NCBI RefSeq assembly: GCF_002995745.1
Contig: NZ_PVXQ01000002.1
Location: 62,001-126,000 of the forward strand
Direction: 5' to 3'
DNA from: Clostridium vincentii
Lineage (GTDB): Bacteria; Bacillota; Clostridia; Clostridiales; Clostridiaceae
DNA: 64,000 nucleotides
Every line of letters starts with the position of its first letter. Position 1 is the stretch's first letter. Both the position numbers and the translations under genes were made by a program. Positions 52,846 through 61,869 of this stretch are shown here, one piece after another. The notes under the pieces were generated by a model. It searched no databases, had not been told where the DNA came from, and worked only from the letters and a program-made list of their open reading frames with translations.

Positions 52846-53004
52846 CTAAATTCCTTTGTATTGTGGCTCTTCAAACTCTAGAATTTTTACCCTGTTTTCA
52901 ATATCAAGAATAACTTCTTCAGCAGTTTGGAGAGCTTGCTTGTAGATTAATATATCTTCTTTATTACTACTTTGTACTGAATAAATTCTCAAAGTTATTA
53001 TCAT
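52846..53004 (-). CDS. Small conserved-looking protein, 52 aa, of the spore operon
   Basis: An ORF too short for standard calling: MIITLRIYSVQSSNKEDILI then YKQALQTAEEVILDIENRVK and an end EFEEPQYKGI. It is helical and charged, and codon pattern and position (75 nt before the DUF421 gene, same strand) suggest a real gene of the operon. The ribosome site is weak, so the start is uncertain. Family not recognised. Confidence 0.5.
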   Translation of the reverse strand: MIITLRIYSVQSSNKEDILIYKQALQTAEEVILDIENRVKILEFEEPQYKGI

Positions 53005-53035
53005 CGAATATTCATAATAATATACTAGTATCTAA

Positions 53036-53128
53036 TTATATTTTTTTTCTCTTGTGTAAAAAATATAAAACTACACATACAAAGATTACAAATAAAAAAG
53101 TAAATAAAGCTTTTATCTCTAGAGACAT
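53036..53128 (-). CDS. Single-helix membrane peptide, 30 aa
   Basis: ATG at 53128 sits 7 nt after a perfect AGGAGG and encodes SLEIKALFTFLFVIFVCVVL YFLHKRKKI: one membrane helix and a basic cytoplasmic end. It would be the first product of the DUF421-spoVA operon. Longer in-frame extension upstream lacks its own site. Function unknown; tiny membrane proteins of this type are common in sporulation operons. Confidence 0.55.
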   Translation of the reverse strand: MSLEIKALFTFLFVIFVCVVLYFLHKRKKI

Positions 53129-53217
53129 AATAATTCCTCCTGTATAATTTTTTGTTATTTGTTCAACCCTATTAGTATCTAATAGAAAAAAAATTATATA
53201 CGAAAAGAGTGATAAAA

Positions 53218-53937
53218 ATGGCGGAAATAATTGATATAGTATTGCAGACATTAGTAGCTTTTTTTGCAATATTACTTATTACAAGAATTTTAGGACGACA
53301 ACAGGTAGCTCAACTTACTGTATATGAGTACATAAATGGTATAACTTTTGGGTCAATTGCTGCAACTGTGGCAACAGATTTAGGCCAATCAAGCTGGGGG
53401 CATATCATAGGGTTGTTTCTATTTGGAGGTTTAACTTCGATTTTGTCATATTTATCAAAGAAAAATAGAACTATAGCTAAAATAATTGATGGTGAACCTG
53501 TGTTAGTAATACAGGACGCCCATATACTTGAGAAGAATTTGGCCAAATTTCAATATACTGTTGATGACTTAACTCATCTGTTAAGAAAAAAAGATATATT
53601 TAATATTCAAGATGTTAAATATGCTATTTTAGAAACTACTGGGGAGATAAGTGTTGTAAAGAGAGCTGGAAAGGAAAATATAAAAGTTGAAGATATGAAT
53701 TTGCAAGTAAGCCAAGAAGAATTAATTACAGATATTGTTGTTACAGGAAAGATAATTTATGAAAATTTAAATAAAAGAAATGTTTCTGTTAATTGGCTAA
53801 GTGGTCAACTAAGAACCATGGGCGTAAAGAATATCAATGATATTTATTATGCAACTTTAGACAAAGATAAAAAAATATATATAGATTATTTGGATGATAA
53901 GTTATCAAACCCTGCTGATATTACAGAGGGTATCTGA
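53218..53937 (+). CDS. DUF421 membrane protein, second copy
   Basis: 239 residues: three membrane helices, then the DUF421 domain (GEPVLVIQDAHILEKNLAKF, DVKYAILETTGEISVV) and a C-terminal half-module (NWLSGQLRTMGVKNINDIYYATLD). It is a shorter relative of the 51911-52771 protein, encoded divergently. ATG 53218 is preferred over GTG 53209, which overlaps the ribosome site. Role at the spore or cell membrane is inferred. Confidence 0.88.
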   Translation: MAEIIDIVLQTLVAFFAILLITRILGRQQVAQLTVYEYINGITFGSIAATVATDLGQSSWGHIIGLFLFGGLTSILSYLSKKNRTIAKIIDGEPVLVIQDAHILEKNLAKFQYTVDDLTHLLRKKDIFNIQDVKYAILETTGEISVVKRAGKENIKVEDMNLQVSQEELITDIVVTGKIIYENLNKRNVSVNWLSGQLRTMGVKNINDIYYATLDKDKKIYIDYLDDKLSNPADITEGI

Positions 53938-53976
53938 TATAAGACACTACAAATTTTAATGAAAGAAGGTATCTAA

Positions 53977-54684
53977 ATGAAAAAAATCAAAATTAACAAA
54001 CTATTTCCTTTAATTTGTGCAATATTAATTTCAGTATCTCTACCAATGAGATATGTAAAGGCAGAAGATAAGACACAAGGTCCATTTAAATTGCCAGATC
54101 TTCCATATAGCTATAATGCCCTTGAACCTTATATTGACGCTAAAACTATGGAGATACATTATCTAAAACATCATGGAGCATATGTAGAAAAGCTTAATGC
54201 TGCAGTAAATAAATATCCAGAACTAAAAGGTAAAACTATAGAAGAACTCTTAACAAGTCTAGACAGTCTTCCAGATGATATAAAAGAAACAGTTAGAAAT
54301 AATGGAGGAGGACATTATAATCATAGTCTCTTTTGGACAATAATGGGTAAAGATAAAGGTAGAGAACCAAAGGGTGAATTAAAAGTGGATATAGAAAAGA
54401 CATTTGGTTCTTTTGAAAATTTTAAAAAAGAATTTAAAACTTCTGCTCTCGATAGATTTGGTAGTGGATGGGCATGGTTAATAAAAGATAAAGATGGCAA
54501 ATTACAAATAATATCTACAGCCAATCAAGATAGCCCAATAATGAGTGGAATAACACCTATAATGGGACTTGATGTTTGGGAACATGCTTATTACTTGAAA
54601 TATCAAAATAAGAGAGCAGAGTATATAGATAACTGGTGGAATGTAGTGAATTGGGAAGAAGTTCAGAAAAGATATGAGAGTTGA
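53977..54684 (+). CDS. sodA: Exported Mn-type superoxide dismutase
   Basis: 235 residues: a signal peptide (about 1-29, [20 protein letters not shown]) then a full SodA domain. Metal ligands by alignment with E. coli SodA are His61, His116, Asp199 and His203 (DVWEHAYYL). The STANQDSP segment with Gln is of the Mn type. It removes superoxide; export is unusual, since most SodA are cytoplasmic. The N-terminal segment lacks a lipobox, so it is secreted or anchored by the uncleaved signal. Confidence 0.93.
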   Translation: MKKIKINKLFPLICAILISVSLPMRYVKAEDKTQGPFKLPDLPYSYNALEPYIDAKTMEIHYLKHHGAYVEKLNAAVNKYPELKGKTIEELLTSLDSLPDDIKETVRNNGGGHYNHSLFWTIMGKDKGREPKGELKVDIEKTFGSFENFKKEFKTSALDRFGSGWAWLIKDKDGKLQIISTANQDSPIMSGITPIMGLDVWEHAYYLKYQNKRAEYIDNWWNVVNWEEVQKRYES

Positions 54685-54957
54685 CTATTCTAAATCATGC
54701 TTATAAAAATACAAGGATAATATGAATACATATAATTGTAGGGTACCAAAATTTATGCTGCATTATTATTAAAGTGTTGCTTTTCCTTAGTAGACGTTGA
54801 TTTACCACCTTCCTAAAAATTAATAATACCGTTCTATTACATTGGTAGGTATAAATATTAATAGACAGTTTTCACAAGAATATGGTAGACTTGTTTGTAA
54901 AGGGTTTTATAAACAATTGTTTTATTAGAAAATAATTAAACATTAGGAGGATGACCA

Positions 54958-56400
54958 ATGTATTTTAAAGAAAAACATGGATTTAAAGAAGATTTTCTTT
55001 GGGGAAGTGCATCTGCAGCTTACCAAGTAGAAGGTGCAGCTGAAGAAGATGGAAAAGGAAGAAGTAACTGGGATGAATTTGTAAGAATTCCTGGTAAGAC
55101 ATTTAAAGCTACAACAGGTGATGTGGCAGTTGATCATTATCATAGATTTAAAGAAGATATTGCTTTAATGGCAGAAATGGGATTAAAGACTTATAGATTT
55201 TCAATTTCTTGGTCAAGAATTTATCCAAAGGGCAAAGGGCAAGTTAACGAGAAAGGTCTACAATTTTATGAGGACATAATAGATGAATGTATAAAGTATG
55301 GAATAGAACCAATGGTTACAATTTATCATTGGGATATGCCACAAGCTCTTCAAGAAAAATATTGTGGATGGGAAAGCAGAAATATAATTGAAGATTATGA
55401 GAATTATGCAATAACTTTATTTAAACGTTATGGGAATAAGGTTAAGTATTGGATAACATTAAATGAACAAAATGTATTTACAACCCATGGATGGGTACTT
55501 GCAACACACCCCCCTGGTAAGAAGAACGATATGAAGATGTTCTATCAAGTAAATCATCATGCAAACATAGCCCATGCTAAAGCAGTACTTGCATTTAGAA
55601 AATTAGTTCCAGAAGGTAAAATAGGTGCAAGCTTTGCATTTTCACCAAGCTATGCTATTGATTGTAATCCTATTAATGCCATGGCTAAGGCAGATTTTGA
55701 TGACTTACAATCATTCTGGTGGATGGATGTTTATGCATATGGACATTATCCAAAGGCAGCTTTCAAGTATTTAGAGAAACAAGGGATAGCGCCTAAGTTT
55801 GAAGAGGGGGATGCTCAGCTTATGAAGGCGGCTGCACAAGTTGACTTTATGGGAGTAAACTACTATCAAACATCAGTTGTTGAATATAATCCAATAGATG
55901 GTGTTGGAATGTCCGAAATGAATACTACAGGTAAGAAGGGTATATCACAAGTTAGTGGAATACCTGGATTATACAAGAATCCAGCAAATCCACATCTAAA
56001 AACTACAGATTGGGATTGGACTATAGATCCTATGGGAATAAGAATGTGCTGTAGAACAATTACTAGTAGATACGATTTACCAATAATCATATCTGAAAAT
56101 GGTCTTGGAGCATTTGATAAGAAAACTGAAGATAATAAGATTCATGATGATTATCGTATAGCATACTTAAAGGCTCATATAGAAGAATTAAAAGAAGCTG
56201 TTAATGAAGGCTGTGAAGTGCTTTCATACTGCACATGGTCAATAACAGATTTATTAAGTTGGTTAAATGGATATCAAAAGCGTTATGGGTTTATTTATGT
56301 AGATCGTGAAGAGTCAGAAGGATCATCTATGGATCGTTATAAAAAAGATAGCTACTATTGGTATCAAAATGTAATAGAGACAAATGGTGAAGAATTATAA
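54958..56400 (+). CDS. bglA: GH1 6-phospho-beta-glucosidase
   Basis: 480 residues, a complete family 1 (beta/alpha)8 enzyme. Acid/base Glu170 in WITLNEQN, nucleophile Glu380 in IISENG. The C-terminal KRYGFIYVDRE is typical of enzymes acting on 6-phosphorylated beta-glucosides taken up by a phosphotransferase system, but no PTS genes lie nearby, so a plain beta-glucosidase is possible. Cytoplasmic. AGGAGG 6 nt before ATG. No clear antiterminator site in the 270-nt upstream region. Confidence 0.9.
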   Translation: MYFKEKHGFKEDFLWGSASAAYQVEGAAEEDGKGRSNWDEFVRIPGKTFKATTGDVAVDHYHRFKEDIALMAEMGLKTYRFSISWSRIYPKGKGQVNEKGLQFYEDIIDECIKYGIEPMVTIYHWDMPQALQEKYCGWESRNIIEDYENYAITLFKRYGNKVKYWITLNEQNVFTTHGWVLATHPPGKKNDMKMFYQVNHHANIAHAKAVLAFRKLVPEGKIGASFAFSPSYAIDCNPINAMAKADFDDLQSFWWMDVYAYGHYPKAAFKYLEKQGIAPKFEEGDAQLMKAAAQVDFMGVNYYQTSVVEYNPIDGVGMSEMNTTGKKGISQVSGIPGLYKNPANPHLKTTDWDWTIDPMGIRMCCRTITSRYDLPIIISENGLGAFDKKTEDNKIHDDYRIAYLKAHIEELKEAVNEGCEVLSYCTWSITDLLSWLNGYQKRYGFIYVDREESEGSSMDRYKKDSYYWYQNVIETNGEEL

Positions 56401-56428
56401 AATAAGTGATATTATAAAAATACATTTT

Positions 56429-56465
56429 AAAAGCCCCTAAGTTGATGAGACTTAGGGGCTTTTTA
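56429..56465 (+). terminator. Terminator of the GH1 gene
   Basis: 13-bp stem aaaagcccctaag / cttaggggctttt, 9-nt loop, T-rich end. Confidence 0.92.
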
Positions 56466-56507
56466 TACTTGTAAAAATCTAAATTTAGTTACTAGACACT
56501 ATCTTCA

Positions 56508-56882
56508 TTATTGAGTAATGAAATAATCTAGTAGATCTTCAGTACTTATGATTCCAATGACATCATCCTTATTAATTACAGGCATAGCTAGTATATTATT
56601 TTCCCTTAATCTCTTTGCTACTGTAAGTATATCTTCATCTGATTGTGCAACTATTACTGATTTAGACATAACCCATTCAACAGGGCAACTGTCGTAATGC
56701 CCTGGAGCAATCATAAATCTATATATATCAGCTTTAACAATCATTCCTACTAATTTCTTAGTATCATCTATTACAGGCAAACCATTTATATTTAAAGAAT
56801 TTATTAAGGATAAAGCTTTATCTATGGTATCATTTACATTGATGGTATGGGGAGGTACTTTAATAATGTTAGCTATTTTCAT
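56508..56882 (-). CDS. Tandem CBS-domain protein
   Basis: 124 residues consisting of two CBS modules (VNDTIDKALSLINSLNINGLPVIDDTKKLVGM... and a second ending NKDDVIGIISTEDLLDYF). Stand-alone CBS pairs bind adenine nucleotides or c-di-AMP and regulate partners. No partner is encoded next to it. ATG after AGGAGATG. Confidence 0.88.
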   Translation of the reverse strand: MKIANIIKVPPHTINVNDTIDKALSLINSLNINGLPVIDDTKKLVGMIVKADIYRFMIAPGHYDSCPVEWVMSKSVIVAQSDEDILTVAKRLRENNILAMPVINKDDVIGIISTEDLLDYFITQ

Positions 56883-57149
56883 AATATCATCTCCTTTTCT
56901 ACAGATAAAAGTATAGTATATCTATTTATACTATAAGTGTACTACAAAACTAATATTTAGCAACGTGCAACCATATAATTATATAGATATTTCCATGTAT
57001 TTATTCTTTAAAAATTCAACTATAATTAAACAATTAAAATTCATTGAGATTTAAAGGCAATTAAGCTATAATAATGCAATATCAAATAGGTGTTTTTTGT
57101 GTAATTAAATTAGAAATTCTGATAATTTGTTAGGAAAAGGAGAAAGTCT

Positions 57150-58247
57150 ATGTTAAATGATTTGTTTGTAAATGTGCTGATACTTATATCATTTACTTTC
57201 CTAGGGGGGGATATTATAAAAGAAATCCCTATAAAAAGAATGGATAAATTAGATTTTAAAATAATATTAGGCATATGCGGTGGGTTGTTAGGGGTTTTAA
57301 TGATTTTTTATAACATAAATGTTCCAGGTACTACTGCCATAATGGATCTTAGAGCATTAGTTTTTATGATGATTAATTATGTAGGGGGAATAATCCCTAC
57401 AATTATAGTAGGGATTATAATTGGAATATTTCGTATTGCACATTATGGTATAAATGAATCCTCTGTTAGTGCAATAATTAATATAATTTTATACTTAGTA
57501 TCATTTAATTATATTAATAAAAAAATTAAAATACCATGGAAGAAATGGAGTTGTAAACTTATATCTGTAGCGATAATATTAATATCTACTTTTATTTATT
57601 TATTAAGAGAGATGGAAAATCCGTATATCATAATAGCAACTTTTACTGGAGTTATTATACTTGCTGGGGTTATGGAGTACTTTTTACTAGAGTATGTTAG
57701 AGATTCTAACAGATTACTAAAAATGTATAAAGAAGACTCAACGAAAGATTATCTTACCGGCCTTAACAATACAAGGAATTTTGATTTGTTGATAAATAAT
57801 AGTTTTAAAACTGCAATTGAAAATAATGAGAAATTATCTTGTCTTATGCTAGATATAGATCACTTCAAAATGGTTAATGATACATATGGACATTCAGTAG
57901 GAGATATTATTTTAAAAGAACTTGGAGAGATCCTTATTAAAAACTCTAGGACATTTGATATTGTAGGAAGGGTAGGGGGCGAAGAATTTTGTGCGCTATT
58001 GCTTGATTGTCCACCAAACCGTTCTTTAGAAATAGGAACTAAAATAAGAAATGCTGTAAAAAATCATAAATTTGATATAGGTGAGGGAAGAATCATTAAT
58101 ATAACTATTTCTATAGGAGCTGCAACATATCCTGATAATGTAGAAAGTTTAGAAGAGATTAGGAGACAAGCAGATAATGCCCTTTATAAAGCAAAGAACT
58201 CAGGAAGAGATAAAGTTTGTAATAATGATACGTGTATTATAGAGTAA
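57150..58247 (+). CDS. Membrane diguanylate cyclase (5TMR-LYT-like sensor)
   Basis: 365 residues: about six membrane helices (1-185) with the pattern of the 5TMR-LYT sensor (MDLRALVFMMINYVGGIIPTIIVGIIIGIFRI in part), then a GGDEF domain. The active site is GGEEF (276-280) and the inhibitory site RTFD (267-270) is intact, so the enzyme should make c-di-GMP with product inhibition. Monocistronic; ribosome site AAAAGGAG. Confidence 0.93.
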   Translation: MLNDLFVNVLILISFTFLGGDIIKEIPIKRMDKLDFKIILGICGGLLGVLMIFYNINVPGTTAIMDLRALVFMMINYVGGIIPTIIVGIIIGIFRIAHYGINESSVSAIINIILYLVSFNYINKKIKIPWKKWSCKLISVAIILISTFIYLLREMENPYIIIATFTGVIILAGVMEYFLLEYVRDSNRLLKMYKEDSTKDYLTGLNNTRNFDLLINNSFKTAIENNEKLSCLMLDIDHFKMVNDTYGHSVGDIILKELGEILIKNSRTFDIVGRVGGEEFCALLLDCPPNRSLEIGTKIRNAVKNHKFDIGEGRIINITISIGAATYPDNVESLEEIRRQADNALYKAKNSGRDKVCNNDTCIIE

Positions 58248-58267
58248 ATCAGAATTATATTTTAATC

Positions 58268-58316
58268 AAAAAAGAGCAAGTATGTTTGTTTAATACAAAT
58301 ATACTTGTTCTTTTTT
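58268..58316 (+). terminator. Terminator after the diguanylate cyclase gene
   Basis: aaaaaagagcaagtatgttt pairs imperfectly with aaatatacttgttctttttt, ending in T. Confidence 0.75.
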
Positions 58317-58367
58317 GAAATTAAATTATAAACTTAGAAACTATTTATTTAAATTATCAGCTACTAG

Positions 58368-58413
58368 AATATTACTATTTAACAAATATTACATTGACAC
58401 AAATAGTAATATT
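58368..58413. promoter_or_regulatory. PadR operator
   Basis: Perfect 13-bp inverted repeat aatattactattt / aaatagtaatatt separated by 20 nt. The right arm lies in the promoter spacer of the padR operon. Strong candidate for autorepression. Confidence 0.7.
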
Positions 58414-58422
58414 GCTTATAGT
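58394..58422 (+). promoter_or_regulatory. Promoter of the padR operon
   Basis: TTGACA (58394-58399), 17-nt spacer, TATAGT (58417-58422), 20 nt before the start codon region. Confidence 0.8.
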
Positions 58423-58442
58423 ATAAATATGAGGTGAACAAT

Positions 58443-58778
58443 ATGAATGAGCGTAGCATAAGTAGCGATTTAATTCGTGGAAATATAGATGTTATTATTC
58501 TTTGTGGATTATTTGATGAAGATAATTATGGGTATGAAATCATTAAAAGTATTTCCAAAAAAAGTGATGGAAGATATGAATTGAAAGAACCGTCTTTATA
58601 TACAAGTTTAAAAAGACTTGAATCTCAAAATCTTATTGAGTCATATTGGGGAAATGAAAGCCAGGGTGGAAGACGTAAGTATTATAAAATTACAGCACTT
58701 GGGAAAGAAGCATATGAAAAATCCATTTCAGCTTGGAAAATAGCAAGAGAAGTAATAGACAAACTAATTGAAAGGTAG
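58443..58778 (+). CDS. PadR-family transcriptional regulator
   Basis: 111 residues with the PadR winged helix: IILCGLFDEDNYGYEIIKSI, ELKEPSLYTSLKRLESQNLIESYWG and GGRRKYYKITALGKEA. GTG 58434 is inside the GAGGTG ribosome site; ATG 58443 is the start. It likely represses its own operon through the flanking inverted repeat. The two following genes (permease-prefix and DUF4825 proteins) form the usual PadR-linked set. Confidence 0.92.
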   Translation: MNERSISSDLIRGNIDVIILCGLFDEDNYGYEIIKSISKKSDGRYELKEPSLYTSLKRLESQNLIESYWGNESQGGRRKYYKITALGKEAYEKSISAWKIAREVIDKLIER

Positions 58779-58788
58779 GGAAATATTT

Positions 58789-59475
58789 ATGGAAAGGTTA
58801 AAAAAACATGTTGATAGCATATTTAGTAGATATAAAGAAGATAAACAGATTAGAGAATTGAAATATGAAGTTTTAAGTAATCTTGAAGCAAAGGTAGAAG
58901 ATTTAACATCGAATGGAATGGACTACAATGAAGCTATTAAAACAGCTATAAATAGTATAGATAACATTGATTATCTTATTAATGGAAATAAAGAAGTATA
59001 TATTACTAAGTACAAACTTGAATACTTACAAATGATTTTAATCTATCTTTTAGTAGGTTGGATAATAACTATCCCTTTATCAATTCTTAGACAAGGAATA
59101 TTAATTAATTTTATTTTATTGATTTCAAGTATTGTTACGGGAATAAGATATTTATCTTTAAGAAAGAAAAATGGAGACTTTATTCATTGCAAAGACTTTA
59201 TTAATTTACAATTTTCACTTAAAATTAGAAAAATTGCATGGAGTATTTGGATTCTCTTTATTATAATATATTTAGTTTTCATCACAGCAATTCAATTTGG
59301 AAGTAATGTTTGGTTCTCAAGGCCAGTTATAATAGATGGACCGTATCAATTTGCAATACTGTTAATAAGCTATCTAATACCACTTATATCAGTAATAATT
59401 CCATTATATTTTAGTTTAGCACCAAAGTTAATTATAAAATATGAGGTAGGTGAAGATAATGAAGATAAGGAATAA
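58789..59475 (+). CDS. Permease-prefix-domain membrane protein (DUF1700-like)
   Basis: 228 residues: an N-terminal soluble helical segment (LKKHVDSIFSRYKEDKQIRELKYEVLSNLEAK in part) known as permease prefix domain 1, then four or five membrane helices. Such genes almost always follow padR. Start ATG 58789 after TAGGG; a TTG at 58768 overlaps padR. It overlaps the next gene by 17 nt. Role unknown; envelope stress or membrane remodelling is suspected for the family. Confidence 0.75.
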   Translation: MERLKKHVDSIFSRYKEDKQIRELKYEVLSNLEAKVEDLTSNGMDYNEAIKTAINSIDNIDYLINGNKEVYITKYKLEYLQMILIYLLVGWIITIPLSILRQGILINFILLISSIVTGIRYLSLRKKNGDFIHCKDFINLQFSLKIRKIAWSIWILFIIIYLVFITAIQFGSNVWFSRPVIIDGPYQFAILLISYLIPLISVIIPLYFSLAPKLIIKYEVGEDNEDKE

Positions 59476-59989
59476 AATAATACTTTGTTTAGCCATAATT
59501 GGGATTGTATTATATGCCATAGTTCAGGGTGTGGTTATTCCAGAAGATAACCATAAGAAGGCTGAATACATAGAAAATCAAAAGAATCCGATAACTCATG
59601 ATTTAGATAGTATTATGAAATATAAAAGCAAGTATATGGGAGACAATAGTAATATAACAAATTTATTTTATAATTTACCTCTAAATAATATTTCGAATAC
59701 TTTTGAATTATTTCCAGATAAATTAACAGTAGAAGTAAATTATAAGGAGAGCGTAGAGAATATTGATAAAGATGAATTAGAAAATTCTCTAATTTATAAT
59801 ACCATTGCATCATTTGCTTTAATTGATAATCTTGAAAAAATTAATTATAATTTTACCAATTCAACCTATAAATTTTTACGATCAGATATTGAAAAAATGG
59901 TTGGCGAAGATTTATCAGGTTTATTGACAAGAGATAAATGGAAAATAAAAGTACAAGATAGAATTGAAAATGGTGAATATATGATTTGA
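59459..59989 (+). CDS. DUF4825-domain membrane-anchored protein
   Basis: 176 residues: one N-terminal membrane helix (IILCLAIIGIVLYAIVQGVVI) and an extracytoplasmic DUF4825 domain (HDLDSIMKYKSKYMGDNSNITNLFYNLPL in part). Third gene of the padR operon. ATG 59459 is preferred, since GTG 59450 lies in AGGTGA. Function unknown; the domain also occurs next to sigma factor and BlaR genes. Confidence 0.78.
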   Translation: MKIRNKIILCLAIIGIVLYAIVQGVVIPEDNHKKAEYIENQKNPITHDLDSIMKYKSKYMGDNSNITNLFYNLPLNNISNTFELFPDKLTVEVNYKESVENIDKDELENSLIYNTIASFALIDNLEKINYNFTNSTYKFLRSDIEKMVGEDLSGLLTRDKWKIKVQDRIENGEYMI

Positions 59990-60076
59990 ATGGTGTATAA
60001 TTTAGTTAATAAACAATAAATTATGTAGTTAAAAAATACTGTTTATAATAAATTGTTTTACAGAGGAGGATATTTT

Positions 60077-60676
60077 ATGTCAAAAGATTTCAATACAGCT
60101 TTAAAAGAAAGACGTACTAGATATGCCATTAGTAAAGAAACTACTATTTCTGATGCTAAAATTGAGAAATTAATTAAAGAGGCGGTAAAGTATACCCCTT
60201 CATCTTTTAATGCTCAAAGCTCAAGAGTTATAGTATTATTTGGAGAAAGTCACAATAAATTATGGGATATAACTAAGGAAACTTTAAAAAAGATTGTTCC
60301 AGAAGATCAATTTACATCTACTGAAGAGAAAATAAACTCATTCAAAAATGGATATGGAACAGTGTTGTTTTTTGAGGATAATAGTGTAATTAAATCACTT
60401 CAAAAACAATTTGAATTATATAAGGACAACTTTCCAGTTTGGTCACAGCAATCCAGTGGTATGCTACAATATGTAGTATGGACTTCATTAGAAACTCAAG
60501 GATTAGGAGCATCGCTTCAACATTATAATCCTATTATTGATAATGATGTGAAAGACAACTGGAGGATTCCACAAAATTGGAGTCTAATTGCACAAATGCC
60601 ATTTGGAACACCAACAGCACCACCGGATAAAAAACAGTTCCAACCTATAGAAGAACGCGTTAAAATATTTAGATAA
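60077..60676 (+). CDS. Nitroreductase family protein (Frm2/Hbn1-like)
   Basis: 199 residues, FMN-binding nitroreductase of the short Frm2-type (KERRTRYAISKETTISDAKI, YTPSSFNAQSSRVIVL, WSLIAQMPFGTP). Such enzymes reduce nitro compounds with NAD(P)H and respond to oxidative or lipid stress. Cytoplasmic. ATG 60077 follows GAGGAGG; an upstream in-frame TTG at 60053 is not supported. Monocistronic with a strong terminator. Confidence 0.9.
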   Translation: MSKDFNTALKERRTRYAISKETTISDAKIEKLIKEAVKYTPSSFNAQSSRVIVLFGESHNKLWDITKETLKKIVPEDQFTSTEEKINSFKNGYGTVLFFEDNSVIKSLQKQFELYKDNFPVWSQQSSGMLQYVVWTSLETQGLGASLQHYNPIIDNDVKDNWRIPQNWSLIAQMPFGTPTAPPDKKQFQPIEERVKIFR

Positions 60677-60707
60677 TTTAATATAGAATTAGGTAAAGAT
60701 ATTAATA

Positions 60708-60755
60708 AAAAGCACTTAAGAAATAATTAAATTTCTTAAGTGCTTTTTATTTTTC
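60708..60755 (+). terminator. Terminator of the nitroreductase gene
   Basis: Stem aaaaagcacttaagaaat / atttcttaagtgcttttt, 6-nt loop, T-rich tail. Confidence 0.92.
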
Positions 60756-60761
60756 AAAAAT

Positions 60762-60803
60762 AAAAAGATCCAAATGCAGAAAAGACTACATTTGGATCTT
60801 TTT
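60762..60803 (-). terminator. Terminator of the DUF948/YtxH operon
   Basis: 15-bp stem aaaaagatccaaatg / catttggatcttttt; on the minus strand it closes the ytxH-DUF948 operon. Confidence 0.9.
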
Positions 60804-60804
60804 G

Positions 60805-61143
60805 TTATTTCTTAGAAAAAACAGATAAAATGATGTTAAGGATATCCTTGATTGTATCAACATTATTCATAAGACTATCCTTAGCTACAATTGCATCAGC
60901 CGTAGCTTCAGTTACTACAGCACTTACATCCTTTAAGTTATCTGAAATCTCAATAGCATTTTCAGTTACTATAGGTAAGTCTTTGCAAATCTTATCAATA
61001 TTTTGCTTGTTAGCATTTAATAAAATATTAATATTATTAGCCAACTTTCCAACTCTGCTTAAAGTAATTATAGAAAATATCAAAGCAATTGCCCCAATAA
61101 GACCTATAACTACCCAAAACAAATCAAATAAACTTATATACAT
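60805..61143 (-). CDS. DUF948-like membrane protein
   Basis: 112 residues: one N-terminal membrane helix (LFDLFWVVIGLIGAIALIFSI) and a helical rod (LANNINILLNANKQNIDKICKDLPIVTENAIEISD in part), the DUF948 pattern. It is usually paired with YtxH, as here (16-nt gap), and linked to general stress. GTG 61152 lies in AGGTGGG; ATG 61143 is the start. Confidence 0.82.
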   Translation of the reverse strand: MYISLFDLFWVVIGLIGAIALIFSIITLSRVGKLANNINILLNANKQNIDKICKDLPIVTENAIEISDNLKDVSAVVTEATADAIVAKDSLMNNVDTIKDILNIILSVFSKK

Positions 61144-61158
61144 TGGTCCCACCTATAA

Positions 61159-61545
61159 CTATTCTATAGTTTCCTCTTCAACTTTTTCTTCAATTGCAGA
61201 TTCTACATCTGCACACTTCTCTTGAGATTTTGATTTCTTACTAGCTAAGTAGTCAGAAATTTTAACTTTAGCGCCTTGTATATCCTTTTTACCTTCACAA
61301 ACTCTAGAGTCTAAAGTTTCTTTAAGAGCAGCGCTTTTTTCTGATAATCTATCCTTAGTTTCACTCGCTTTTTCAGCAATATCAGATCTAGTTTTTTTAC
61401 CAGACTTTGGAGCGAACAATAAACCCATGATAGATCCTAATGCAGCACCTGTAACAGCAGTTAAAGAAGCAACCTTAGCAACCTTAATATTCTCTTTTCT
61501 TTTTTGATCTCTTTTCTTTTTTTCAATTAATGCATAAATTCCCAT
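61159..61545 (-). CDS. YtxH-domain protein
   Basis: 128 residues: a short membrane segment with the YtxH signature GSIMGLLFAPKSGKKTRSDI (about 37-56) followed by a charged coiled coil and an acidic end. YtxH proteins are general-stress, membrane-associated proteins of unknown mechanism. Start ATG after AAGGAGGAG. First gene of the pair with DUF948. Confidence 0.88.
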   Translation of the reverse strand: MGIYALIEKKKRDQKRKENIKVAKVASLTAVTGAALGSIMGLLFAPKSGKKTRSDIAEKASETKDRLSEKSAALKETLDSRVCEGKKDIQGAKVKISDYLASKKSKSQEKCADVESAIEEKVEEETIE

Positions 61546-61766
61546 AAATTCTCCTCCTTAAATAACTATTTATAGACAATTGTACCATTGTCTATTAGTA
61601 AAAGTCAATGATTACATTTACATTTACATAATTCCTCGAAATTTTAGTCAATTCTAAATATTATATTTATTTCTTTACAATAATGTGAAAGTTTTTTCTT
61701 TTAAAATGGTATAATTCAATAAAAAGTTAAGTAAAAAATATAATTATAAAATTAAAACCATATGTA

Positions 61767-61795
61767 TTGACATAAAAACATAGTGTTGATATAAT
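61767..61795 (+). promoter_or_regulatory. Consensus sigma-A promoter of the sulfhydrylase gene
   Basis: TTGACA (61767-61772), 17-nt spacer, TATAAT (61790-61795). It is flanked by ccatatg (61759) and catatgg (61805), a spaced palindrome that may be an operator. The rest of 61546-61869 holds nothing else I recognise, and no SAM riboswitch. Confidence 0.85.
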
Positions 61796-61869
61796 CATAC
61801 AAAACATATGGACGAAGTAAGAGTGGCTATAAGAATATCAATTAACTAAAATGAATGGAGGAATTTTAA

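Noticed and set aside
61690..61869. SAM riboswitch or T-box before the sulfhydrylase gene
   Set aside because: None of the conserved blocks is present; only a consensus promoter and a spaced palindrome were found.
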